A stretch of 45,074 nt of DNA. Source: an uncultured Clostridia bacterium (lineage in GTDB: Bacteria > Bacillota > Clostridia > Oscillospirales > Ruminococcaceae). The stretch spans positions 1 through 45,074 of the forward strand of contig CANRIA010000017.1 of assembly GCA_947630555.1 (NCBI GenBank), read 5' to 3'. The translations under genes were made by a program, and so were the position numbers. Every line of letters begins with the position of its first letter. The stretch's first letter is position 1. Under the pieces are notes generated by a model that had not been told where the DNA came from, searched no databases, and saw nothing but the letters and a program-made list of their open reading frames with translations. Shown here in pieces: positions 15,242 to 23,643 of this stretch.

Positions 15242-15956
15242 TGAAGATCACCTCTATATCATGATTTTTCAGAAAATTCCTTACCGTCTGCACGGCGATC
15301 TCTGCCGCCCTTTCCTGCGGAAAACCGAACACGCCTGTTGAAATGCAGCAAAACGCGATACTCTTAATTTCATTTTCTGCGGCAATTTCAAGGCAGCTTT
15401 TATAGCAGCTTTCAAGCAAGCTACAATGCTCCGACGTGAGTTTTCCCTGCACGATAGGTCCTACCGTGTGTATCACATAGCTGCACGGCAAATTGTACGC
15501 AGGAGTGATTTTCGCCTGACCTGTCGGCTCTTCGTGACCCTGCGCCTGCATTATTTCGCTGCATTTACAGCGCAGACGAACGCCTGCAAAAGTGTGGATA
15601 CAGTTGTCGATGCAGCTGTGGCAAGGCTGCCAGCAACCTGTCATTCCCGAATTTGCGGCGTTTACAATAGCTTCGCATTTCAGTGTGGTAATATCGCCTT
15701 TCCAGAGATAAATTTTATCCTCAATGGGTGTAAGATCTGCAATATCGGTTATGCCTTTGTTTTTTATATATTCCGTGAGAAATTCGTCCTCCGCCTGCAA
15801 AAATTCTTCGCTTGCTTTCATGGCAGGACGGGTATTTACAAGGCTTCTGTAAAGCAGAAATTTCGCTTTTTCATCTTCGGGAATTTCAGCTTTCTCGTTT
15901 CTTTCGGAAAGAAGATAATTTATTAGAAAATCGAGTTTGTTTATTTTATTGCTCAT
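15192..15956 (-). CDS. Zinc-containing macrodomain ADP-ribosyl hydrolase
   Basis: A 254-residue protein: an N-terminal helical extension (1-75), then a macrodomain. ADP-ribose binding motifs are LWKGDITTLKCEAIVNAAN, GAKI-type GQAKITPAYNLP, VIHTVGP and CISTGVFGFP. The zinc-macro insert is present (NSGMTGCWQPCHSCIDNCIHTF). This type accompanies class M sirtuins and hydrolyses mono-ADP-ribose from protein. It overlaps the sirtuin gene, so the writer and eraser are likely translated together. It has its own promoter at 15998-16026. Confidence 0.92.
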   Translation of the reverse strand: MSNKINKLDFLINYLLSERNEKAEIPEDEKAKFLLYRSLVNTRPAMKASEEFLQAEDEFLTEYIKNKGITDIADLTPIEDKIYLWKGDITTLKCEAIVNAANSGMTGCWQPCHSCIDNCIHTFAGVRLRCKCSEIMQAQGHEEPTGQAKITPAYNLPCSYVIHTVGPIVQGKLTSEHCSLLESCYKSCLEIAAENEIKSIAFCCISTGVFGFPQERAAEIAVQTVRNFLKNHDIEVIFNVFTEKDYEIYRRLLG

Positions 15957-15997
15957 TGCTTGTAGCTCCCTAAAAATTTTATTTCCTTATCAGAATC

Positions 15998-16026
15998 AGT
16001 ATAACACACATTTATAATTTGCACAA
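15998..16026 (-). promoter_or_regulatory. Promoter of the macrodomain/sirtuin pair
   Basis: Minus-strand TTGTGC, 17-base spacer, TATACT. Confidence 0.62.
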
Positions 16027-16088
16027 GTACGCACTTTTTTGTAACCGGGTAACAAAAAGGTGACTATTGAAATTTCAAGGCAAAACGC

Positions 16089-16117
16089 TTGCAAAATATA
16101 CTGTAATATGCTATTAT
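16089..16117 (+). promoter_or_regulatory. Promoter of the HxlR gene
   Basis: TTGCAA, 17-base spacer, TATTAT on the plus strand, divergent from the macrodomain promoter about 60 bp away. Confidence 0.62.
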
Positions 16118-16156
16118 ATATGTAACATTATTTTTGAAACTATCGGAGGGATAACT

Positions 16157-16483
16157 ATGATAAAAAAAGAAGAATTGCCCGACTGCCCTGTTGCAACTAC
16201 GGTACGGCTCATCGGCAACAAATGGAAACTGCTGATACTGCGAAATCTAATGTCACGCCCGTGGCGGTTCAACGAACTTCGCAAAGACCTTGACGGCATA
16301 AGTCAGAAAGTGCTGACCGAAAGTCTGCGGTCAATGGAGAGCGACGGTATTATCGTCCGCACGGTTTATGCAGAGGTGCCGCCGAGGGTGGAATACTCGC
16401 TGAGCGCGCTTGGTAAAACTCTCCGCCCGATACTTGATGCTATGCAGGTCTGGGGGCAGGAGTACAAAGAAAGCGCGGATTGA
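16157..16483 (+). CDS. HxlR-family transcriptional regulator
   Basis: A 108-residue winged-helix regulator. The family opening has a conserved cysteine (LPDCPVATTVRLIGNKWKLLILRNL), followed by PWRFNELRKDLDGISQKVLTESLRSMESDGI and the wing VPPRVEYSLSALG. HxlR proteins often sense electrophiles or redox change through that Cys. The ATG at 16157 follows GGAGGG; the longer upstream ORF overlaps the promoter. It is transcribed divergently from the macrodomain/sirtuin pair, which is a candidate target. Confidence 0.92.
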   Translation: MIKKEELPDCPVATTVRLIGNKWKLLILRNLMSRPWRFNELRKDLDGISQKVLTESLRSMESDGIIVRTVYAEVPPRVEYSLSALGKTLRPILDAMQVWGQEYKESAD

Positions 16484-16495
16484 TATAAATCAAAT

Positions 16496-16526
16496 ACGGC
16501 AAGCAGAGTTTAGTTCTGTTTGCCGT
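16496..16526 (+). terminator. Terminator of the HxlR gene
   Basis: Twelve-base arms ACGGCAAGCAGA/TCTGTTTGCCGT with a seven-base loop, followed by TTTTG, 12 bases after the stop. Confidence 0.75.
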
Positions 16527-16664
16527 TTTGCAGCCGATATTTAACATAACAGGCGCGGCTCGCTATTTTAACTTCTGCTAAGCTGCCAGCCGTCTTTGAA
16601 AAACTATGTAAAGTGCATTGTCATATAAAAACGCCCAACCATCTCGACAAGCAAAATTTATCAG

Positions 16665-17342
16665 TCATTTTCTGATGATCAACAGTTTATTATCTCCCTT
16701 TTGAAACTCATAATCGGTTTTTACGATCTCAACGCTATAATCCTTTTTGAAATAGTCTATGACCTTTTCTGTCAAGTCCGTTTTATTAGCATCTAAGTCT
16801 ACTATCGGAAAGATCCTGATCTCCTTGCACACGCGAAGCATTTCAGTCATTGAGGCAATATGAAAATCGTATCCTAAAGACGTATACATCAGCAGAAAGT
16901 GAGAGCTTAATCCTATGTCAAAATGATCATTATCGTAATTCAGCCTGTTTGGCAGTTCATGATATACATAACGCCCCTCTGTCTTTCCTTTTTCGTAATC
17001 AGACAAAAATTTTCTCATGGCGGACATTCGGGTAAATTCAAGCTCATCTAAACTCTTGATGTTCTTCCATACATAGTTATCAATATTTTCGCTCATTTGC
17101 TGCATAACAATAACTCTGACTTCCTCGATACGCTTTTCTATATCTGCTTTGGAAAACTGATAAATAGGGTCAAATGAAATTACGCTGCCGCCTTTCTCTG
17201 TCATTTCACAGTTAAAGCACGCAGGCCCGTCTCCGAATCCTGCGATCTTTTTTGAAAGATCACTTTCACTCAAGCCAAACATCAGTTTATATTCTTCCAT
17301 ATTCCTGCCCCATGGCACAACGCTGCTTAGTTTAAACGACAT
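16665..17342 (-). CDS. SAM-dependent methyltransferase-like protein
   Basis: A 225-residue protein beginning with a conserved SSVVPWGRNMEEYKLMFGL segment. The Rossmann-like glycine motif is IAGFGDGPACFNCEM, with an acidic residue ending the next strand (VISFDPIYQF). The D-x-x-F/L-S-S-H pattern (FDIGLSSHFLLMY) is also typical of class I methyltransferases. Related proteins in Firmicutes are annotated only as methyltransferase-like, and no substrate is known. It is monocistronic, with its own promoter and no partner gene. Confidence 0.75.
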   Translation of the reverse strand: MSFKLSSVVPWGRNMEEYKLMFGLSESDLSKKIAGFGDGPACFNCEMTEKGGSVISFDPIYQFSKADIEKRIEEVRVIVMQQMSENIDNYVWKNIKSLDELEFTRMSAMRKFLSDYEKGKTEGRYVYHELPNRLNYDNDHFDIGLSSHFLLMYTSLGYDFHIASMTEMLRVCKEIRIFPIVDLDANKTDLTEKVIDYFKKDYSVEIVKTDYEFQKGDNKLLIIRK

Positions 17343-17372
17343 TTTATTATCCTCCCTTAAAATTATGATTTT

Positions 17373-17401
17373 AGTATATCATAATTACTGCCCGATTGCA
17401 A
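17373..17401 (-). promoter_or_regulatory. Promoter of the methyltransferase-like gene
   Basis: Minus-strand TTGCAA, 17-base spacer, TATACT, just past the terminator of the upstream operon. Confidence 0.65.
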
Positions 17402-17407
17402 GTTGCG

Positions 17408-17443
17408 ATAAAAAACCGCCGACAAATAAAAATGTCAGCGGTT
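17408..17443 (-). terminator. Terminator of the sulphur amino acid operon
   Basis: Stem AACCGCTGACA/TGTCGGCGGTT (11 bp, one mismatch) followed by a T-run on the minus strand, about 25 bases after the class II amidotransferase stop. Confidence 0.8.
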
Positions 17444-17468
17444 TGATTTTATTTTATAAAGCGCTTTC

Positions 17469-18227
17469 TCACAGCCCCGCATAAGCCAGATACAGCAGCT
17501 TCATTTTTTCTTCGCTGTGGATATAGGTGCAGTCGTGCTTTTCTGCGGCATACACAAGTTTTCCGTTTTGATAGACCATAAGCCTGTTTTGCTCAAATTC
17601 ATGCCAGCCGTGGGCATCTAAAGGCACGGTAGAGAACATAACGCCGCCGTCAAATTCTTTTTCATACAGCGTGCCGCGTTCATTTTTGTGCACATACAAA
17701 AACTCACCGTCGTAAATAAGAAGATTAACTTTATTCCCCGGAACGATAGTTTTTACAGCTTCGTCAACGGTCTTTATTCTGTTATCGCTGCTGTCCTCGT
17801 TAAGCTTGTTTATGCGGTCAACGATATACAGCAAGATACGCTCGCTGTCGGTCGTGCCTGTCTGCTTATACTGATACGGTGCAAGCGCCTCACAATCAAA
17901 TATAGTTCCGTTGTGCGCCAAAGTCCACCGCCTGCCAAAGTTATCGCAAGCCGAAAAAGGGTGAGTGTTATTTTCGCTTTCATCTCCTATAGTTGCTTTG
18001 CGAATGTGCGCTATGCATTTTGCTGTCTCGATATTTCCGCTGAGCAGACTTTTCAGATATAAGCTGTCTATTGCCCTTAGCGGCTCTTTATCAACCGAAA
18101 ATGCGCCGTCATCTGATAATGCAAGCCCCCAGCCGTTTGGATGCTGAGCACTATGGCTGAAAAAGGTCTCCAGCCACTTATTCATTATTATCTTCCTTCG
18201 GGCTGTCAAGCCAAGCAGCTCACACAT
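17469..18227 (-). CDS. EgtC-like class II glutamine amidotransferase
   Basis: A 252-residue Ntn-type amidotransferase (GATase_6). Met1 is followed by the nucleophile Cys2 (MCELLGLTA). Other motifs are HPNGWGLAL, IAHIRKATIGDESENNTHPF, the oxyanion-type LAHNGTIFD and the GTTDSERILLY substrate loop. Relatives include YafJ and EgtC, which removes a gamma-glutamyl group in ergothioneine synthesis. The gene overlaps the gamma-glutamylcysteine ligase homologue by eight bases, as in EgtA/EgtC pairings. No EgtB, EgtD or EgtE homologue is in the window, so ergothioneine itself is not implied. It may hydrolyse a gamma-glutamyl compound made by its neighbour; that is inference. Confidence 0.88.
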   Translation of the reverse strand: MCELLGLTARRKIIMNKWLETFFSHSAQHPNGWGLALSDDGAFSVDKEPLRAIDSLYLKSLLSGNIETAKCIAHIRKATIGDESENNTHPFSACDNFGRRWTLAHNGTIFDCEALAPYQYKQTGTTDSERILLYIVDRINKLNEDSSDNRIKTVDEAVKTIVPGNKVNLLIYDGEFLYVHKNERGTLYEKEFDGGVMFSTVPLDAHGWHEFEQNRLMVYQNGKLVYAAEKHDCTYIHSEEKMKLLYLAYAGL

Positions 18228-19476
18228 AGGCTAAATACTCCTTTTCATGCTCTGAAAGGCAGGCGCTTGCAGAGTTCACAAGATGTGAAGACCACTGCGC
18301 AGCCGTTTCATTGTGATAAATAACGGCGTTTTTGCCGTCTTTCTCTATACGGACAACGGCACTTTGTATTTTATCGGCGCTGTCAACATCTGAAAGTTCT
18401 TTGTCAAGCAGATCGAGATTGCGTTCGGAATATACAATGCCTTTAAGCAGCGCAGCATAGCCAAGTGCCTTGTTGATAGGAACGCTGTCTGCAACGCGTA
18501 TCTCGATATATTTTTTTATTCTGAAATGAAAAAATCCCATAGAAAGAATATGCTCGGTAAGCTTCTTTCTTCTCGTTTCGTCAAGTTCTTTCTCGTCTAT
18601 AAAACCCTCGCTGAAAAGTTCTTTCGCATTCTTGCTGCCGACGTTTTTAGTTAAGCCGTTATCTGTAAGCAGAATAAGCGGCGTGCTGTAGACCACATTC
18701 GCTATCTGCTCATAGCCGAAATCATTTTCAAACGAGTGCGGATAAAAACCTGTTCTGTCGGGGTCAAGGTCGTCCCACTCCTGCGTTCTGAAAAGGTGCG
18801 GTTTATCGGGAACATTTGGCAGAGTAGAGCCTGCATCGGTCTTGTTTTCCATCATCAGCATAAGTATCGGCGATATTTTCTGAAGCACGCGGAGCTTTTT
18901 TATCAGGTCGCGCTCCGAGCGATAGTCAACAGATACCTGTGTAGAAGCTGAAGCGCGCATCATATATTTTCCGTACTTGCCGCTTTGTCTGAAATAAGCG
19001 TCCATATACTGATACCGCTTTTTGGGTGACAGCGGAATATCATCGGGGCGTATCCTGCCCTGTTCTACTTTAGGGAGGTTTCCGAAAGTTACTATGCGAT
19101 AACCTCTCTTTGCAAATTCGGGTTCCCAGAGACTCAGAAATTCGCAGTAAGTTTTTTCGATCTCGTCAATATCGTGAAAGGGCTTTATGCTTATTTCAAA
19201 CTGACAGGACGGCTCTAAACTTACAGAGTAATTTTCATTTTCATAGCCTACAGGGTAGCCGTCTGTATATATGATGTCGGCGTTTATCCGATGAGCGACT
19301 TTTTCAATAAGAGAGGTTATCTCATCAAAGCCTATCTGATCGCCGTTTTTGTCTACAACAAAATGCTCTATTTCAAGTCCCAGATTTTCCGTATCTGTTT
19401 CACCGCTTTTTATATAGCCGTATATATCTTGCAGAAAACTCATATCCTCACATTCTTTCTGTATAGGTTCTTTCAT
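18220..19476 (-). CDS. Glutamate-cysteine ligase family protein (GCS2/EgtA-like)
   Basis: A 418-residue carboxylate-amine ligase of the glutamate-cysteine ligase 2 type. Motifs are LGLEIEHFVVDKNG near the N-terminus, the metal/substrate strand YSVSLEPSCQFEISIKP, MMRASASTQVSVDYRSE and the C-terminal YIEIRVADSVP. It would join glutamate through its gamma-carboxyl to cysteine or another amine. An alternative start 11 codons in (MSFLQDIYGYI) is possible; the first ATG overlaps the metI stop as ATGA. It is cotranscribed with Met/Cys transport genes and an EgtC-like amidase, suggesting a low-molecular-weight thiol or gamma-glutamyl storage pathway. Confidence 0.88.
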   Translation of the reverse strand: MKEPIQKECEDMSFLQDIYGYIKSGETDTENLGLEIEHFVVDKNGDQIGFDEITSLIEKVAHRINADIIYTDGYPVGYENENYSVSLEPSCQFEISIKPFHDIDEIEKTYCEFLSLWEPEFAKRGYRIVTFGNLPKVEQGRIRPDDIPLSPKKRYQYMDAYFRQSGKYGKYMMRASASTQVSVDYRSERDLIKKLRVLQKISPILMLMMENKTDAGSTLPNVPDKPHLFRTQEWDDLDPDRTGFYPHSFENDFGYEQIANVVYSTPLILLTDNGLTKNVGSKNAKELFSEGFIDEKELDETRRKKLTEHILSMGFFHFRIKKYIEIRVADSVPINKALGYAALLKGIVYSERNLDLLDKELSDVDSADKIQSAVVRIEKDGKNAVIYHNETAAQWSSHLVNSASACLSEHEKEYLAYV

Positions 19477-20153
19477 GATGCATATCTTTTATCGGTCTTG
19501 TGTGCTATCCAAGTGCCAAGTTCCTGTATTATCTGAACGATAATAACGGTCAGAAAAACACAGCACCAGGTAACATCGGGATTAAAACGCTGATGACCGT
19601 AGCTTATAGCTATCTGCCCGAGCCCCGTTCCGCCTATGGTAGCCGCCATTGCGGAGTAGCCCAGTATCGTCACCATAGATATCACCGCGCCCACAATAAG
19701 CGACGGCTTTGCCTCTGGGAGAAGCACTTTCCACACTATCTGCAAATTGTTCGTTCCCATTGACTGCGCCGCCTCGATAACGCCTGCATCTACTTCTTTC
19801 AGAGAGCTTTCTACCATTCTTGCAACATACGGCGCGGCGGCTATAACAAGCATAACTATCATCGCTTGATTTCCAAGGCTTACGCCGACTATGAACTTTG
19901 CAACAGGAAGCATTGCCACCATAAGTATGATGAACGGTATACTTCTGAAAAAGTTCACTATCAGGCTTAAAATTCTGTTTACAATAAATATAGGGCGTAT
20001 GCCGTCCTTGTCCGTAATATTCAGTATAACGCCGATAGGAAGTCCTATAACATATGCTATCAGCGATGAGATGACTGTCATATAGACCGTCTCCCATATA
20101 CCGCGCTGAATTATGCCGTTATCCCAAAGCTTTATAAGCATATCCGAAAACAC
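19473..20153 (-). CDS. metI: Methionine ABC transporter permease
   Basis: A 226-residue inner membrane permease with five to six predicted helices. The ABC-coupling loop is VESSLKEVDAGVIEAAQSMGTNNLQIVWKVLLPEAKPSL, a clear EAA motif. The MetI-typical TILGYSAMAATIGGTGLGQIAISYG segment and a C-terminal helix before HKTDKRYAS are also present. It partners MetN, three bases upstream, and the MetQ-like half of the binding protein. Length matches the family (about 215-230). It overlaps the ligase gene by four bases. Confidence 0.93.
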   Translation of the reverse strand: MFSDMLIKLWDNGIIQRGIWETVYMTVISSLIAYVIGLPIGVILNITDKDGIRPIFIVNRILSLIVNFFRSIPFIILMVAMLPVAKFIVGVSLGNQAMIVMLVIAAAPYVARMVESSLKEVDAGVIEAAQSMGTNNLQIVWKVLLPEAKPSLIVGAVISMVTILGYSAMAATIGGTGLGQIAISYGHQRFNPDVTWCCVFLTVIIVQIIQELGTWIAHKTDKRYAS

Positions 20154-20156
20154 AGG

Positions 20157-21146
20157 CTACACCTCCTCTTGCCACTCAATGCCGCTTTTTTGCAGCCAGG
20201 ATATCATCTTTTGTGCATCACGCTCTTCTTTGGGCAGTTCAATTAGCATCTGCCCATACGCAGCGCCGTCTATCTCTTTTGTATCTGCATAAAGAATATT
20301 CACGGGCGCTTGGCATTTCAGTATCATTTCGGATATAAGGGGCTTTCCGCCGTATTCGGGGTGGAAAGTCAGCCTTACTCTTCTGCCGCCGTGAATGTTA
20401 AAGTCGTTCTTCTTGCCGGGAAGTATCAGTTCTTTTGCAATATCGGAATGAGGGTTTATAAACACCTCGCTGACCTTGCCCTCCTCGGCTATTTTGCTTT
20501 GATCTAAAACGGCGACCTTGTCACATATCTGATCTATAACTCTCATTTCGTGGGTTATCACTATGATAGTAACGCCCATTATGCGGTTTATCTTTTTTAA
20601 AAGTTCCAGTATAGATTTTGTGGTGTTTGGGTCTAGTGCTGAAGTTGCCTCGTCACAAAGAAGATATTTCGGTTTGGTAGCAAGCGCTCTGGCAATTGCA
20701 ACGCGCTGTTTTTGTCCGCCCGAAAGCTGCGACGGATAGGACTTAGCCCTGTCTTTGAGTCCTACAACGTCTAAAAGTTCCAGCGCCCTTTCTTTTGCGT
20801 CTGTTCTTTTTTCGCCTGCAATTTCAAGAGGGAATGTAACATTTCGCAGCACTGTACGCTGCCCTAGCAGATTAAAGCTTTGAAATATCATGCCTATTGA
20901 TTTGCGAATGTCAAGCAGCCTCCTGCGAGATATTTTAGTTATGTCCTCGCCGTCTATAATTACCTGCCCTGCTGTAGGTTTTTCCAGAAGATTTATACAT
21001 CGCACCAGCGTGCTTTTTCCGGCTCCGGACAAACCTATGATACCATATATCTCGCCGTCCTCTACAGTTAAGTTTATATCGTCCAGCGCGACAATTTCTT
21101 TATCTGCGGTCTTATATGTTTTACCGAGATGCCGAAGTTCTATCAT
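20157..21146 (-). CDS. metN: Methionine ABC transporter ATP-binding protein
   Basis: A 329-residue ATPase. Walker A is GLSGAGKST (38-46), Q-loop IGMIFQSFNLL, signature LSGGQKQRVAIARAL, Walker B YLLCDEATSALDP and H-loop VITHE. The C-terminal domain from about 250 is the NIL regulatory domain of MetN, which binds methionine and causes trans-inhibition. The start at 21146 (MIELRHLGKTYK) is favoured by GAAAGGAAG upstream. It drives import through MetI. Confidence 0.94.
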   Translation of the reverse strand: MIELRHLGKTYKTADKEIVALDDINLTVEDGEIYGIIGLSGAGKSTLVRCINLLEKPTAGQVIIDGEDITKISRRRLLDIRKSIGMIFQSFNLLGQRTVLRNVTFPLEIAGEKRTDAKERALELLDVVGLKDRAKSYPSQLSGGQKQRVAIARALATKPKYLLCDEATSALDPNTTKSILELLKKINRIMGVTIIVITHEMRVIDQICDKVAVLDQSKIAEEGKVSEVFINPHSDIAKELILPGKKNDFNIHGGRRVRLTFHPEYGGKPLISEMILKCQAPVNILYADTKEIDGAAYGQMLIELPKEERDAQKMISWLQKSGIEWQEEV

Positions 21147-21200
21147 AAATATCTTCCTTTCTTCCCCGGGAGACAATAGCCTCCCGAGGAGAGTGGTTTT

Positions 21201-22853
21201 TTACTGAATAGGCACTATGCCTGCGCCCGTCTGCTCGTTGTACTTTTCTACCGCTCCGTCTTTAAGAGCCGCTACAAGAGCCTGAACGGCAGGGTCGTTT
21301 TCATCACCATTGCGCACGGCAACAATATTTGCATAGGTCTGAGCCGCATCGCCAGAAGCATCTTCAATAGCGAGTGCATCTGTAGTTTTAAGACCTGCGC
21401 CGAGAGCATAGTTATAGTTTATAACAGCTATAGTTCCGTCGCCGCTGTTTTTCAGCAGAGAGGGTATAGCATCAGCCTGCGCCGCCTGAATGTTATAACC
21501 GTTGTCGTCTTCTATATCCAAAACAGTCACGCCCGATTCAACAGATGCATCATCAGGCAGTTCTATCAAGCCTTCCTGCTCGAGAAGAAGCAGTGCTCTT
21601 GTCTGGTTGGAATCATCATCAGGCACTATGATAGCTGCACCTTTTGCAAGGTCTTTAAGGTCAGTAACGCTGAAGCTGTAAATGCCGAACGGTTCATAAT
21701 GTATAGAGCCTGCTGAAACAAGGTCTGTGCCATTTGCTTCATTGAAGCTGTTAAGATACGGCGTGTGCTGGAAGTAGTTAGCATCAAGTGTGCCGTCCTG
21801 CAAAGCGGTGTTGGGAAGAACGTAATCATCATATATAACTATGTCAAGATCTATTCCCTGCTCGGCAAGCTCGGGTTTTACAAGCTCAAGTATCTCAGCA
21901 TGCGGAGTGGAGCTTGCGCCAACGGTAAGTGTAACGCTCTCAGTCGTGCTGCTGTCGTCGGGTGTGCTGTCGCTCGAAGATGTAACGCCGCCCTCAACAA
22001 CAAGGCTTTCTTCATACTCGGTGCCGTATGTATCTTTCAGAGTTTCTTCGTAATCTTTATGGAAGAAGTTTTCTGATGCCAAAGACTTTATCTCGTCATT
22101 TATCCAGTTAAGAAGCGTTTCATTGCCCTTTGATACTGCCGGGGCTATGGTATCCTGACTTCCAAGCGACGGTATGCCTACCGTATAGCCCGGATTTTGC
22201 AGCGCATATGCTATGACCTCGGTGTTGTCGTTCGCCCATGCTGCCGCGCTGCCGTTTTCAAGCGCATTTTTGGCATTTGCATAAGTATCGTATTTTTGCG
22301 GTTTTATCTCGGGGTTGTTCTTGATAAGATAATCTTCGGCGGTAGTGCCGGATATTACAATTACCTCATCATCTTCGCCCAGCTGCGAAAGGTCGGTTAT
22401 TACTCTGCTGTCGGGAGAGACCACGCCCAGGGCAACATTCATATACGGAAGCGCAAAATCTACTTTTTCGGCGCGTTCATCTGTAACTGTGAAGTTTGCA
22501 AGAACAATATCTACCTTGCCTGTTTCAAGATATTCCACCCTGTTTGCAGCCTCTGTAGAAACGAAGTTGACCTCAACGCCGAGATCCTGACCTATGCGGC
22601 GTGCAAAATATACATCATAGCCTTGATATTCGCCGTTCTCATCTACATATCCGAACGGGTTCTTGTCTGAAAAAACGCCTATATTTACCTTGCCGCTTGA
22701 CTTTATCTCGTCAAGTGTGCGGTAAACTACCGACGACTTATCTTCCCCTGCGCTGTTTGCGGAAGAGCTGCTGTCACCTTTGCCGCATGATGCCAGCGAA
22801 AGAGCCAGCGTTGATGCGAGTATTAGTGAAAAAATATTTTTTATCTTTTTCAT
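21201..22853 (-). CDS. Double substrate-binding lipoprotein: family 3 SBP fused to MetQ/NlpA
   Basis: A 550-residue lipoprotein with lipobox LSLASC (Cys23). Residues about 45-280 form a polar amino acid (family 3) binding domain: KVNIGVFSDKNPFGYVDENG, GYDVYFARRIGQDLGVEV, VDIVLANFTVTDERAEKVDF and a typical terminus FFHKDYEETLKDTYGTEYEE. A Ser/Thr/Asp-rich linker follows, and then an NlpA/MetQ domain (LTVGASSTPHAEILELVKPE, VLPNTALQDGTLDANYFQHTPY, and NYALGAG). The linker looks like the Ser-rich spacer that normally follows a MetQ lipobox, so two adjacent genes may have fused by loss of the stop, the intergenic DNA and the MetQ signal peptide. The result is in frame with both domains near full length, so it may work with both transporters. 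Confidence 0.88.
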   Translation of the reverse strand: MKKIKNIFSLILASTLALSLASCGKGDSSSSANSAGEDKSSVVYRTLDEIKSSGKVNIGVFSDKNPFGYVDENGEYQGYDVYFARRIGQDLGVEVNFVSTEAANRVEYLETGKVDIVLANFTVTDERAEKVDFALPYMNVALGVVSPDSRVITDLSQLGEDDEVIVISGTTAEDYLIKNNPEIKPQKYDTYANAKNALENGSAAAWANDNTEVIAYALQNPGYTVGIPSLGSQDTIAPAVSKGNETLLNWINDEIKSLASENFFHKDYEETLKDTYGTEYEESLVVEGGVTSSSDSTPDDSSTTESVTLTVGASSTPHAEILELVKPELAEQGIDLDIVIYDDYVLPNTALQDGTLDANYFQHTPYLNSFNEANGTDLVSAGSIHYEPFGIYSFSVTDLKDLAKGAAIIVPDDDSNQTRALLLLEQEGLIELPDDASVESGVTVLDIEDDNGYNIQAAQADAIPSLLKNSGDGTIAVINYNYALGAGLKTTDALAIEDASGDAAQTYANIVAVRNGDENDPAVQALVAALKDGAVEKYNEQTGAGIVPIQ

Positions 22854-22872
22854 AATAATTTCCTCCTTGGGT

Positions 22873-23625
22873 CTATGCCCTGTTAGTTGTTGAGCGATCG
22901 CGCTCAAATGTGAATGTGTTTAAAAATTGTTTTGCCTTATCGGTTTTTGGGTGATCGAAAAATTCATCTGGCGCTGCCTGTTCAATTATCTGCCCGTCGT
23001 CAAAGAAAACTATCCTGTCAGCCACAGCCCTTGCAAACTGCATTTCATGCGTAACAACGAGCATTGTTTTTCCTGCGTTCGCCAGATCGAGTATCACCTC
23101 TAAGACCTCTCTGACCATTTGCGGGTCAAGCGCGGCAGTAACTTCATCAAACAGAAGTATCTCGGGGTGCATACACAAGGCTCTTACAATGGCTGTTCTC
23201 TGCTTTTGTCCGCCCGAAAGCTGCCGAGGGTAGCTGTCTGCCTTGCTTTCAAGACCTACTCTTTTCAGCAGCGCAAGCGCTTCTTCTCTGACTTCGCTCT
23301 TTTTTCGGCCCTGCGCTTTCACGGGGGCTAACATAACGTTGTCAAGCACCGTCATATGCGGAAAAAGCTCATAGTTTTGAAATACCATTCCTATCTTCTG
23401 CCTTATCTCATGCAGATCCTTGCTGTTTTTAGATACCGTGTTGCGGCTGAGTTCTATGTATACGGAAACTATTCTTCTGAGCACGGGTATTTTGAAATAT
23501 ACTATCGTTTCACAGACCAGACCTATTATTATGGCTGCCGCGATACCTAGAAATCCTATCTTGACGGTAAGCAAAGCTGCTTCGCTGTAAAGCGGTATGT
23601 ATTGCTCTATAAATTCCTTATCCAC
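22873..23625 (-). pseudogene. Amino acid ABC permease N-terminus fused to an ATPase lacking Walker A
   Basis: A 250-residue in-frame chimera beginning at GTG with GGAGGTG upstream. Residues 1-63 are the start of a His/Glu/Cys-type permease: VDKEFIEQYIPLYSEAALL, one membrane helix, and VSVYIELSRNT where intact permeases continue with P-L-L. From residue 64 it is a polar amino acid ATPase starting in the middle (VSKNSKDLHEIRQKIGMVFQNYELFPHM). LSGGQKQRTAIVRAL, LLFDEVTAALDP and VVTHEMQF are intact, but Walker A is missing. Neither part can work alone: the permease has lost most of its helices and the ATPase cannot bind the phosphates. It was probably the permease and ATPase for the family 3 binding domain encoded next. 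Confidence 0.88.
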
Positions 23626-23643
23626 TCTGTCACCTCCGTGAAT

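Noticed and set aside
16527-16664. Possible gene or remnant between the HxlR and methyltransferase genes
   Set aside because: Short open segments only, no recognisable motif beyond the HxlR terminator.
17469-23625. Complete ergothioneine pathway
   Set aside because: Only EgtA-like and EgtC-like proteins are present; no EgtB, EgtD or EgtE homologue in the window.
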